Source: JAEUOS01 sp965279115
GTDB taxonomy: Bacteria > Pseudomonadota > Gammaproteobacteria > Burkholderiales > JAEUOS01
DNA length: 64,000 nucleotides
NCBI GenBank assembly: GCA_965279115.1
Contig: OZ257137.1
Location: 2,542,001-2,606,000 of the forward strand
Direction: 5' to 3'
Shown: one piece after another, positions 56,419-64,000 of the stretch
Position numbering within the stretch: the first letter of the stretch is position 1
How the letters are laid out: each line of letters begins with the position of its first letter
Program-made: the position numbers and the translations under genes
The notes under the pieces: model-generated
Databases searched by the model: none
The model's input: only the letters and a program-made list of their open reading frames with translations
Told to the model about the DNA's origin: nothing

Positions 56419-58110
56419 ATGACCGAAATCGAAAGCTTTCTCGCCGCGCGCGACACCCTGCAGGCGCATTCCGCCGACTACACCCGCGCCGTCAGCGAAT
56501 TCAGGTGGCCCGAGCTCAAGCACTTCAACTGGGCGCTTGACTATTTCGACCGCATCGCCCGCGACAACCACGCGCCGGCCTTGCGCATCCTCGAGGAATC
56601 CGGCGCCGAAGCCTCGCTCACCTATGCCCAGCTCGCCAGCCGCTCCGGCCAGGTGGCCAACTTCCTGGTGAGGCTCGGCGCAAAAAAGGGCGACCGCATG
56701 CTGCTCATGCTGGGCAACGAAGTGCCGCTCTGGGAGGCGATGCTGGCTTCCATCAAGATGGGCGTGGTCGTCATTCCGGCCACGACGCTGCTCTCCGGCG
56801 CCGACCTGCAGGACCGGCTGGAACGCGGCCGGGTGGCCTTTGTGCTGACCAACCCCGCCGGGGCGGCCAAGTTCGACGAATTGCCGGCCGCGGCGCTGGC
56901 GGGCATCCGTCGCATCCATGTGGGCGGGCCGCGTACCGGCTGGACCGACTATCGGGAAAGCGATGCCGAGCCGTCCGCATTCGCACCGACCGACCGGCCG
57001 GTGGCCGCCGACCCGTTGCTCGAATACTTCACCTCCGGCACCACCTCCAAGCCCAAGCTGGTGCAGCACACGCAAACCAGCTATCCGGTCGGCCACCTCA
57101 CCACCATGTACTGGCTGGGCCTGAAGAAGGGCGACGTGCACTGGACCATCAGCTCGCCCGGCTGGGCCAAGCATGCGTGGAGTTGCGTATTCGCGCCGCT
57201 CAACGCCCAAGCCTGCATCTTCATCTACAACTACACCCGCTTCAATGGCCCGGCCATCCTTGAAGTGCTGGTGAAGAACGGCGTGCAAACACTGTGCGCG
57301 CCGCCCACCGTGTGGCGCATGCTGATCCAGGAAAACCTCAAGGGGTGGCCGGTGCGCCTGCGCGAACTCATCTCCGCCGGCGAGCCGCTCAATCCGGAGG
57401 TCATCGAGCAGGTACGCGCCGCCTGGGGCCTCACCATCCGCGACGGCTTCGGCCAGACCGAAACCACTGCCATGATCGGCAATTCGCCTGGCCAGGCCCT
57501 GAAGCCCGGCTCGATGGGCCGTCCGCTGCCGGGCTACCACGTGGCCCTGCTCGACCCTGACGGTGCGCCAGCCGAAGAAGGCGAAATCTGCATCGACCTG
57601 TCGCGCCGCCCGCTGTCGCTGATGAACGGCTATGCCGGCGACGATGCCAAGAACGCCGAGGTGATGCGCGACGGTTACTACCATACCGGCGATGTCGGCT
57701 CGCGCGATGCGGAGGGCTACATCACCTACGTGGGCCGCGCGGATGACGTGTTCAAGGCTTCCGGCTACCGCATCAGCCCGTTCGAGCTGGAAAGCGCGCT
57801 CATCGAGCATCCCGCCGTGGCCGAGGCGGCGGTGGTGCCTTCGCCCGACCCGGTGCGCGGTTTCGTGCCCAAGGCCTATGTCGTGCTTGTGGCCGGCCAT
57901 GCGCCGGATGCGGCAACGGCGGCCAGCATCTTCCGCTTCATGCGTGAGCGGGTGTCCGGCTACAAGCTGGTGCGGCGCATCGAGTTCAGCGATCTGCCCA
58001 AAACCATTTCCGGCAAGATCAGGCGCGTGGAATTGCGCGGGCAGGAGAAGGGGCGGCCGGAAGGCGTTGCGCGCAACGATCGGGAGTTTCTCGAAGAAAG
58101 CCTCAAGTAG
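56419..58110 (+). CDS. Acyl-CoA synthetase (AMP-forming)
   Basis: This 563-residue ligase has the AMP-binding loop YFTSGTTSKPKLVQH, the DGFGQTETT motif, the hinge region YHTGDVGSRDAEGY and the C-terminal catalytic lysine in KTISGKIRR. It resembles the medium-chain or aryl-CoA ligases. Its substrate cannot be told from sequence. It ends the cluster and is convergent with the MFS gene. Confidence 0.93.
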   Translation: MTEIESFLAARDTLQAHSADYTRAVSEFRWPELKHFNWALDYFDRIARDNHAPALRILEESGAEASLTYAQLASRSGQVANFLVRLGAKKGDRMLLMLGNEVPLWEAMLASIKMGVVVIPATTLLSGADLQDRLERGRVAFVLTNPAGAAKFDELPAAALAGIRRIHVGGPRTGWTDYRESDAEPSAFAPTDRPVAADPLLEYFTSGTTSKPKLVQHTQTSYPVGHLTTMYWLGLKKGDVHWTISSPGWAKHAWSCVFAPLNAQACIFIYNYTRFNGPAILEVLVKNGVQTLCAPPTVWRMLIQENLKGWPVRLRELISAGEPLNPEVIEQVRAAWGLTIRDGFGQTETTAMIGNSPGQALKPGSMGRPLPGYHVALLDPDGAPAEEGEICIDLSRRPLSLMNGYAGDDAKNAEVMRDGYYHTGDVGSRDAEGYITYVGRADDVFKASGYRISPFELESALIEHPAVAEAAVVPSPDPVRGFVPKAYVVLVAGHAPDAATAASIFRFMRERVSGYKLVRRIEFSDLPKTISGKIRRVELRGQEKGRPEGVARNDREFLEESLK

Positions 58111-58111
58111 C

Positions 58112-58128
58112 AGGCGGTTTGCCGCCTT
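58112..58128. terminator. Short bidirectional terminator-like hairpin
   Basis: AGGCGG (58112-58117) and CCGCCT (58122-58127) pair around TTTG between two convergent genes. The T-run is short, so termination is plausible but unproven. Confidence 0.4.
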
Positions 58129-59270
58129 CAGGCGCTGTCCCGCTTGGGGCGATGCGAGGCGGTCATCCGCCCCGCTGCGGCCATCAGGGCGCCGTTGATC
58201 CAGAACACCGCCACAAGTCCCGCCACCGCACCCACGGCGCCGAACACCGCCGGACCCAGCAGGCGCGCGATGTTGTTGACCGTCAGGCGCAAGCCAACGG
58301 TGGCGCCGGAGCGGCCTTCCTCGGCGCTGCTGAACATCAGCATCAGGGTGAGCGTCTGGGTCAGGCCGAGCGAGAGGCCGAAGGTGAATGCCAGAAGCGC
58401 CAAGAGCGTGCTGTCGCGGCACACGGGCACCAGGGCGAAGACGGTCGCACCGACAAAGAAGGCCACCGCAAGCAGCTTTCGCTCTCCCGTCCTGCGGAGG
58501 AAGCGCACCAGTCCCAGCCGCACGGCGAACGAACCCACCGCGAGGGCCGCCAATATGCCGCCGATCACCGAGGCGGAGAGCCCCAGTCCATGCGCGTAGA
58601 TCGGCAGGAACGCCTGGAACAGGTCGTTGCCAAGCTGGGCCATGCTGCTGATGAGCAGCATTTTCCGGATGCGGCGGTTTTTCAGCGTTTCCAGCAGATT
58701 GCCGCCTACCGCGGCTGTACCTGATCCGCGCGGCAAGACCTGCCCGCAGGTGGCAAGCAGAACCAGGCCCAGCAGCATGAGAATGGCGATGGTCAAACAC
58801 GCGACCGCATGGCTCGCGTGGTCGATCACGAACCCGACCAAGAGCGGGCCCAGCAGGATGGCGGCCGAACCGGTCAGGCTGTAGTTGCTGAAGTTCCGCG
58901 TGCGTTCATCAGGCCGGCTCAGGACGCCGACGAGGTTTTGCCCGATCACCGCGGTCAGCGCGATCGACACCCCCACCAGCATCGAGGCCGCGTATAGCGA
59001 CGTCATGGCCGGTACGAAATAGGGGATCAGCATCCCGATCCCGCCGCTGGCGGCGCCGATCGCCAGGAGCCAGCGCGAGCCGAAGCGGTCCGCCAGCACG
59101 CCGATCGGCCAGGACAACAAGAGCGGAAATATGTACATCATCGACAGGATGCCGCCCACGCCCGCGGAGTTGGCGCCCAGGTGCAGTCCGTATAGGGAGA
59201 ATGCCACCCGTGAGGCATTGACACTCACGAAGATCAGGACGTTCAACGCCAGAATCAGCAGGATGGCCAT
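58128..59270 (-). CDS. MFS transporter
   Basis: This 380-residue protein has about twelve hydrophobic segments with the MFS loop GVLADRFGSRWLLAIGAA between helices 2 and 3. It resembles sugar or drug efflux permeases; the substrate cannot be told. The start is divergent from the HTH gene 57 bases away. It is convergent with the acyl-CoA synthetase gene, so it may or may not belong to that cluster. Confidence 0.83.
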   Translation of the reverse strand: MAILLILALNVLIFVSVNASRVAFSLYGLHLGANSAGVGGILSMMYIFPLLLSWPIGVLADRFGSRWLLAIGAASGGIGMLIPYFVPAMTSLYAASMLVGVSIALTAVIGQNLVGVLSRPDERTRNFSNYSLTGSAAILLGPLLVGFVIDHASHAVACLTIAILMLLGLVLLATCGQVLPRGSGTAAVGGNLLETLKNRRIRKMLLISSMAQLGNDLFQAFLPIYAHGLGLSASVIGGILAALAVGSFAVRLGLVRFLRRTGERKLLAVAFFVGATVFALVPVCRDSTLLALLAFTFGLSLGLTQTLTLMLMFSSAEEGRSGATVGLRLTVNNIARLLGPAVFGAVGAVAGLVAVFWINGALMAAAGRMTASHRPKRDSA

Positions 59271-59327
59271 CAGCCGGGATGAGCGACGCGTGCTATGTTC
59301 ACGCCACGATTATCGACGAGGCCCGCC

Positions 59328-60044
59328 ATGCCAGCCAAACGCACTGCCGCTGCCAAGCCTGTAACGCCGAAGAAGCCTGCCGCGAGGAAGCCCGCGGCGA
59401 CGCGCGGAAAAGTCTCCGGCAAGCCCACCGGCCCGGTCGATTCGCTGATGGGCAAGTTCGTGCCCGACCTGCCCTTTCTCGGCATGGTGCGCGACCTCGG
59501 GCGCTGGGCCGACGGCATGCTGGCCACCGCCGGCGCGGGCGCCAAGGTGGCGGGGCTGGTATCGCCGGTGATCAATCATCCGGCCGCTTCCGCCTCGCTC
59601 AAGCGCGCCGGTGAACTGCTGCAAGACGTGCGTGAAACCGCAGGCCTGTCGGTTCAGGATCTCGGCGCGGCGATCAACCTCAAGGACGCGACCTTGCTGG
59701 AGCACTTCGAAGCCGGCAAGGTGGCCCTGCCTTTCGACGTGATCCTGCGGATCGCCGCCGTGCTCGGGCGCAACGACCCGATCCCTTTCGTGATGCGCCT
59801 GTTGCGCGAATCCAATCCGCGCGCGGCCAAGGCGCTGGAAGACATGGGCATCGGCAAGCTCCTGGCCCATGTGGGGCGCGAGCGCGAGTTCGTCAATCTC
59901 TACCGTGGTCGCGACGAACTGCGCAAACTCACGGACGCCGAGTTCGCGGCAATGCTCGGTGTGGTCGACAGTGCGCTCGACATGGCGCTTGCCACCCGCG
60001 ATACGATGATCGCGAGCGGCACGGCGGCGCCACAAGAAACCTAG
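59328..60044 (+). CDS. HTH (XRE-like) protein with basic Ala/Lys/Pro-rich N-terminus
   Basis: The ATG at 59328 lies six bases after GAGG and gives 238 residues. Residues 1-35 are a disordered Lys/Ala/Pro tail (MPAKRTAAAKPVTPKKPA). A hydrophobic middle (MVRDLGRWADGMLA) follows, then an XRE-type helix-turn-helix (about 97-145, RETAGLSVQDLGAAINLKDATLLEHFEAGK). A helical C-terminus ends it. I infer a DNA-binding regulator; the target is unknown. It is divergent from the MFS gene. Confidence 0.8.
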   Translation: MPAKRTAAAKPVTPKKPAARKPAATRGKVSGKPTGPVDSLMGKFVPDLPFLGMVRDLGRWADGMLATAGAGAKVAGLVSPVINHPAASASLKRAGELLQDVRETAGLSVQDLGAAINLKDATLLEHFEAGKVALPFDVILRIAAVLGRNDPIPFVMRLLRESNPRAAKALEDMGIGKLLAHVGREREFVNLYRGRDELRKLTDAEFAAMLGVVDSALDMALATRDTMIASGTAAPQET

Positions 60045-60080
60045 GTCGCCTTGGTGACCATCACCTGGTGCGGCGCCAGG
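60043..60080. repeat. Imperfect copy of the end of the MscS gene
   Basis: This 38-base segment matches 60138-60175, the last codons of the MscS gene, with about five mismatches. It includes the 19-base core CATCACCTGGTGCGGCGCC unchanged. Part of it (60062-60082) also forms a CACCTGG-CCAGGTG hairpin. Confidence 0.75.
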
Positions 60081-60099
60081 TGACAAGACCTCGCTTGCG

Positions 60100-60123
60100 A
60101 GGCCGGGCGAAACCCGGCCTTTC
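60100..60123. terminator. Bidirectional terminator between the HTH and MscS genes
   Basis: AGGCCGGG (60100-60107) and CCCGGCCT (60113-60120) form an 8-bp stem with a CGAAA loop, followed by TTT. It lies between two convergent genes. Confidence 0.65.
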
Positions 60124-60135
60124 GCGCTCGGCGAA

Positions 60136-60960
60136 TCAGGCTGCCTTGGTGTGCATCACCTGGTGCGGCGCCGGCACCGGCCACCCGGCGGCCGCGCCGA
60201 CTTCGGCGATCGCCTTGTTGGTATCGAAGAAAACCTGCCAGTAGTGGTTGTTGTGGCAGAACGGGCGCACGCCGATCAGGCAGCCGGCGGCGTTGAACTC
60301 GATGATCTCCACCTGCGGCGCCGGGTCGGCCACCACGTTGGTGATCTGCGATACCCGCTTGCCCAGGCGGGCGATGGCGTCCTGCGGGTCGACACCATTG
60401 GCGATCTGGCACTTCAGGTCGACCCGCCGATACGGGTTGTGGGTGTAGTTCACCACGTTGTCGGCGAGGATCTTGCCGTTGCCCACCGTCACGCGCAGGT
60501 TGTCGACGGTATCGATGGTGGTGACGAACAGGCCGATCTCGCGCACGTCGCCGGTGACGCCACCGGCGCTGATCATGTCGCCCACCTTGAACGGGCGCAG
60601 CACGATCAGGAACGCGCCGGCGGCGAAGTTGGCGAGCAGCCCCGACCAGGCGGCGCCGATAGCGATGCCGGCTGCGGCGATGAGTGCGGCGAACGAGGTT
60701 GTCTGGATGCCGAAGATCGACAGTATTGCCAGCACCAGCACGATGCGCAGCACCACCTTGATCGATGATTCGCCGTAGGTGATCAGCGTGGGGTCCACCT
60801 TGCGCGAGGTCATGCCGTCGCGCGAAATGCGCGTGATGAAGCCGATCACCCAGCCGCCGACGATCCACAGGATCACCGCGCCCAGCATCTTCCAGCCGAT
60901 ATCCACCAGGTACGGCACCAGCACCTTCTCGACTTCAATCAGCATTTCGCTCGTGTTCAT
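60136..60960 (-). CDS. Small-conductance mechanosensitive channel (MscS family)
   Basis: This 274-residue protein is the short MscS type with three predicted membrane helices. The pore helix is AALIAAAGIAIGAAWSGLLAN, followed by the cytoplasmic beta domain with FKVGDMISAGGVTGDV and a conserved C-terminal domain. It opens on hypo-osmotic shock to release solutes from the cell. Its last codons are repeated imperfectly 95 bases downstream. Confidence 0.93.
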   Translation of the reverse strand: MNTSEMLIEVEKVLVPYLVDIGWKMLGAVILWIVGGWVIGFITRISRDGMTSRKVDPTLITYGESSIKVVLRIVLVLAILSIFGIQTTSFAALIAAAGIAIGAAWSGLLANFAAGAFLIVLRPFKVGDMISAGGVTGDVREIGLFVTTIDTVDNLRVTVGNGKILADNVVNYTHNPYRRVDLKCQIANGVDPQDAIARLGKRVSQITNVVADPAPQVEIIEFNAAGCLIGVRPFCHNNHYWQVFFDTNKAIAEVGAAAGWPVPAPHQVMHTKAA

Positions 60961-61080
60961 GCGTGCTACCCCCAGGAGAATGAATTGAATATGGTTTTGG
61001 ATGAAACCGGTGAAGCTTGCCGCATGACGCGGCGCAAAGCAACCGCCGGCGGCGCCGGCGCATCCGGCCGGCCGTGAAGG

Positions 61081-62688
61081 TCAGCGCGTGACCACAGGCG
61101 CGGGCACGCCTTCGATGGTCACGTTGACCACCGAAGGCAATCCGGACGCCGCGGCGCGTTCGGCCGCCGGCAACATCTGTTGGGCGTCGATCACCCACTC
61201 GCCATGGCCACCCAGCGACACGGCGGTTTCGTTGTAGCGCGTGGGCGCGAGTTCGCAGCCGACCAGGCGTTCGCGGCCGTAGGCCTTCAGCTGGATCTGG
61301 TATTCGGCGTTCCAGCGCGCGTCGTTGCCCACCACCGCCACGAAAGGCAGCCGGTATCTGGCCGCGGTGTCGATCTCCATGGCGTGGAAGCCGAAGGTGC
61401 CGTCACCCATCAGCGCGACCACCGGCGCGTCGGGCACCGCCAGGCGCGCCGCCAGGGCGAATGGCAGGCCCGCGCCGATCGCGCCGGCCGGCCCGTTGAT
61501 GACACGCTGCGGCGCGTGCAGGCAGGCCTGCGCCCACTGGCCGAACTCGCCGCCGTCGGAAACCAGCACCGCATCCGGGTGGCTGTCGAGCAGGGCCTGC
61601 AACGGCCGGCAGGCCTCCACCGGATGCAGGCAGCCCGGCAGGATCGAGCCGGCGGTGTCCCATGCGGCCGGGCGATAGGCGATGGCGCTTGCGACCTCAT
61701 CGCTCCAGCCGGAACTCGCGCGGCGCGCGGCGCGGGCGAGTGCTTCGAGGCTCGCAACCGCCTCGCCGCTGACCACGAGCTTGAGACGGTCGCCGAGCGC
61801 CTGTTTGGCGCGCGCCTGTTCGGCGGCGTCGGCATCGACCTGCATGAACGCGCTGTCGGCCGCAAAAGCCTTGCCGAACTTGAGCGTGAAGTCGACGCGT
61901 TTTCCAACCAGCAGCACGCGGTCGGCCTGCGCCAGTACTTGCGCGAAGGCGCCCAGCGAGGGGTCGTTGGTGCCGCGCGGGCTTTCCATGGGCACCACCG
62001 GAATGCCGCTCGCGTCTTCCAATGCGTGACACAGTGTCCGGCCGCCGCGGCTGGTGGTCGCAGGCCCGGTGAGGATCAGGGGCCTGGCTGCACCCGCCAG
62101 CCAGGCCATGATGGCGGCGGCGTCGCTCTCCGCCAATGGCATGGGCGTCGCGCTCGCGAGCGCGGCATCGACGGCCGCGTCAGTCGTGCCGTCGAGCGCG
62201 TCGGTAGGCAGGCCAAGATGTACCGGACCCGGCCGGCCGGAGCGCGCGATGCCGAGTGCCTTTGCCACATCGGGCCCGAGAGCGGCTGAACTTGCCGATG
62301 CCCAGCTCGCCTTGGACACCGGCGCGGCCATGTCGGCCTGGCGCATTTCCTGAAAGGCCCCCATGCCGATCTGGTCGTTGGGCGCATGGCCGGAGAGCAG
62401 CACCAGCGGCGATTCGCTCATCAGCGCTGTATAGAGCGCCCCCACGGCGTTGGCATGCCCCGGCCCGCCGGTGACCATGGCCACCGCCGGGCTGCCGGTC
62501 AGGCGCGCATAGGCGTCGGCCATATGCACGCAGGCGCCTTCGTGCCGCACATGGATGAGCTCGATGCCGGCGTCGAGCGCCGCGTCGAACACCGGCATGA
62601 TGTGGTTGCCCGAAAGCGTGAAGATGCGCGACACGCCGGCCGCCTTGAGGGTGTGGGCGAGGAGGTCCGCGCCGCGCTTGCTGGACAT
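61081..62688 (-). CDS. Thiamine diphosphate-dependent enzyme (acetolactate synthase-like)
   Basis: This 535-residue protein has the full TPP-enzyme layout. Glu50 in VRHEGACVHMADAYAR activates the cofactor, and a central FAD/ADP-type domain follows. The C-terminal domain has the GDGTFGFHAME and NDARWN metal/TPP motif. The family includes acetolactate synthase, oxalyl-CoA decarboxylase and benzoylformate decarboxylase; I cannot assign the substrate. Spacing suggests transcription with the Bug receptor genes upstream of it. Confidence 0.88.
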   Translation of the reverse strand: MSSKRGADLLAHTLKAAGVSRIFTLSGNHIMPVFDAALDAGIELIHVRHEGACVHMADAYARLTGSPAVAMVTGGPGHANAVGALYTALMSESPLVLLSGHAPNDQIGMGAFQEMRQADMAAPVSKASWASASSAALGPDVAKALGIARSGRPGPVHLGLPTDALDGTTDAAVDAALASATPMPLAESDAAAIMAWLAGAARPLILTGPATTSRGGRTLCHALEDASGIPVVPMESPRGTNDPSLGAFAQVLAQADRVLLVGKRVDFTLKFGKAFAADSAFMQVDADAAEQARAKQALGDRLKLVVSGEAVASLEALARAARRASSGWSDEVASAIAYRPAAWDTAGSILPGCLHPVEACRPLQALLDSHPDAVLVSDGGEFGQWAQACLHAPQRVINGPAGAIGAGLPFALAARLAVPDAPVVALMGDGTFGFHAMEIDTAARYRLPFVAVVGNDARWNAEYQIQLKAYGRERLVGCELAPTRYNETAVSLGGHGEWVIDAQQMLPAAERAAASGLPSVVNVTIEGVPAPVVTR

Positions 62689-62714
62689 GGGTCTGGGCCT
62701 TTCGGGTCAGGCGT

Positions 62715-63707
62715 TCACTGGAGTTTCAGGTTCAGCCGCTTGACGAGGGCCGACCAGCGGGCCGTGTCGGCTTGGGTGCGGCGGGCGGCTTCCTCGGGCG
62801 AAGAGTCGACGACGTCGACGAAGGCCGCGGTAAGGCGCGCCTTGAGGTCCGCCGAAGCGAGTGCGCCACCGATGTCCGCGGCGACCTTGCGCAACACCTC
62901 GGGCGGCGTGCCCCTGGGAGCGAAGACGCCGGTCCAGGACTCGCCGTAGTCGCCCGGAAAGCCCGCCTCGGCAAAGGTCGGAATCTCCGGCGCGGCGTTG
63001 CTGCGCTGGTTCTCGAGCATGGCCACAACGCGCAAGCGGCCGCCTTCAACGAGCGGCCTGGAAGGAGCGATCCCGACCACCGCGAAATCCACCTGGCCGC
63101 CCACGACATCGCGCAGTGCGTCGGCCGCCCCCTTGTAGCCGACCCAGCCGAATTCGATGCCCGTTGCACGCTGGAATTCCGCAAGCGCGAAATAGGGGCG
63201 ATCCGCCTGTCCGCCGCCGCTCCAGAAGGTGATCCTGCCGGGCGCCTTTCTGGCCGCCTCGACGAGCTCGCGCAGCGATTTGTAGGGGGAGCCGGCCGCG
63301 ACCACCATCCATACCGGAACGCGCACGCCGCGATGGATCGGCACCAGGTCGGTTTCCGGCTTGAAGGTCAAGGTCGGGATCAATGCGGATGCGGCGGTGA
63401 CATTGCCGCCCGGCGAGAACAGCAGCGTATAGCCGTCAGGAGCGGCTTTCTGTACCGCTTCGACCCCGATCATGCTGTTCGCGCCCGGGCGGTTTTCGAC
63501 GATGACGGGCTGCTTCCAGGTTCGGGAGAGGTGCTCTGCGACCATGCGCGCGGCGATGTCGCCGACATTGCCGGGCGGGTTGGGCACGATGAACCTGACC
63601 GGGCGGTCCGGGTAGGCCTGGGCGCGGGACTGACCCGCACTGGCGAGCACCGCAAGGGTGAACGCGGTCGCCAGAATGTGCACCAGCCTTGCGATGCGCA
63701 TTTTCAT
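62715..63707 (-). CDS. Bug-family (TctC-type) periplasmic solute receptor
   Basis: This 330-residue protein has a signal peptide (about 1-30, ending QSRAQA), then YPDRPVRFIVPNPPGNVGDIAAR and a PGANSMIGVEAVQKAAPDGYT core. It is a periplasmic binding protein of the Bug family. It lies three bases after another Bug gene and 26 bases before the TPP enzyme gene, so the three form one minus-strand unit. Confidence 0.92.
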   Translation of the reverse strand: MKMRIARLVHILATAFTLAVLASAGQSRAQAYPDRPVRFIVPNPPGNVGDIAARMVAEHLSRTWKQPVIVENRPGANSMIGVEAVQKAAPDGYTLLFSPGGNVTAASALIPTLTFKPETDLVPIHRGVRVPVWMVVAAGSPYKSLRELVEAARKAPGRITFWSGGGQADRPYFALAEFQRATGIEFGWVGYKGAADALRDVVGGQVDFAVVGIAPSRPLVEGGRLRVVAMLENQRSNAAPEIPTFAEAGFPGDYGESWTGVFAPRGTPPEVLRKVAADIGGALASADLKARLTAAFVDVVDSSPEEAARRTQADTARWSALVKRLNLKLQ

Positions 63708-63710
63708 GCC

Positions 63711-64000
63711 TCAGTTGGCGCTGAGCTTGCGCTCGCCCACCACCCGCGCCCAATGCGCCGATTCCTTTTCGATGGCGCGTGCGAATTCGGTCGGGGAATT
63801 GCCCACCGGCGTCATGCCCTGCACGAACAAGCGCGCCCGCATCTCGGTGGTATCGAGCAGGCGCGCGGTGTCCTGCTGGATTTTCCCGATCACCGTCGCC
63901 GGCGTGCCGGCCGGGGCCATCAAGCCGAACCAGCCGCTGTTTTCAAACCCCGGCAGTCCGCTCTCGGCCGCCGTGGGCACGTCGGGCAGCATTTTCGAGC
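63711..64000 (-). CDS. Bug-family receptor, C-terminal part (cut by window edge)
   Basis: The open frame runs off the right edge, so the N-terminus is missing. The visible end contains MLPDVPTAAESGLPGFENS and WFGLMAPAGTPATVIGKIQ, the C-terminal pattern of Bug receptors. It is upstream of and nearly touches the next Bug gene. Two tandem Bug genes in one unit suggest gene duplication or two related ligands. Confidence 0.88.
   Translation of the reverse strand, partial: SKMLPDVPTAAESGLPGFENSGWFGLMAPAGTPATVIGKIQQDTARLLDTTEMRARLFVQGMTPVGNSPTEFARAIEKESAHWARVVGERKLSAN

Noticed and set aside
56344..58800. An 818-residue minus-strand open frame over the acyl-CoA synthetase and MFS genes
   Set aside because: It runs antisense to the ligase and overlaps the MFS gene in another frame. 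The translation is rich in Arg, Gly, Ala and His without any motif, as expected of a shadow frame.

Overview
This 64 kb window is a stretch of chromosome from a high-GC Gram-negative bacterium, most likely a betaproteobacterium of the Burkholderiales type. That placement is inferred from four things: the S10-spc-alpha ribosomal operon order, a type IV pilus operon next to mrcA and aroKB, lptM-lysA beside cyaY, and several Bug (TctC-type) solute receptors, which are greatly expanded in that order. No rRNA, tRNA, CRISPR array, prophage or origin was seen.

Bases 1-13054 hold the ribosomal super-operon. It runs from a truncated rplD through rplW-rplB-rpsS-rplV-rpsC-rplP-rpmC-rpsQ, then (after a 186-bp gap with a promoter) rplN-rplX-rplE-rpsN-rpsH-rplF-rplR-rpsE-rpmD-rplO-secY-infA-rpmJ, and finally rpsM-rpsK-rpsD-rpoA-rplQ. 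A strong terminator ends it, and a terminator-like hairpin lies inside it between rpsK and rpsD.

Bases 13190-22110 hold housekeeping genes in mixed orientation: cutA, hemB (cysteine-free, Mg-type metal site), the ribosome-assembly GTPase yihA/engB, a diheme cytochrome c, a small unknown membrane protein, a BaiN-type flavoprotein, lysA with lptM, cyaY and mrcA. Bases 22495-30370 run in one direction: pilMNOPQ (type IV pilus alignment complex and secretin), a terminator, then aroK-aroB-dgt. A REP-associated tyrosine transposase element with inverted palindromic ends (30369-31161) is wedged between dgt and gltB. The gltB promoter starts four bases after it.

Bases 31250-41712 carry gltB-gltD, apt, a probable 8-oxoguanine deaminase and malate synthase G. 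They link ammonia assimilation, purine salvage and glyoxylate use. Next come an MFS transporter, an unknown protein, and a divergent pair: ChaC-type glutathione cyclotransferase and a Kef-type K+/H+ antiporter. An SDR, a NIPSNAP protein, a molybdopterin oxidoreductase, a secreted-looking YqgE/AlgH protein and an exported double beta/gamma-crystallin protein with a glycine zipper follow.

Bases 51866-64000 look like accessory catabolism. Two MaoC-like hydratase genes are followed by a Bug receptor, a CaiB-type CoA-transferase, an amidase and an acyl-CoA synthetase. After these come an MFS protein, an HTH protein, an MscS channel, a TPP enzyme and two tandem Bug receptors, the last cut by the window edge. 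The two MaoC proteins look like unequal halves of one hydratase: only the second keeps the catalytic Asp-His pair. I found no clearly new defence or mobile system. The most unusual items are the MaoC pair with its CoA cluster, the transposase element, the glutathione-Kef pairing, the exported YqgE-family protein and the crystallin/glycine-zipper protein.
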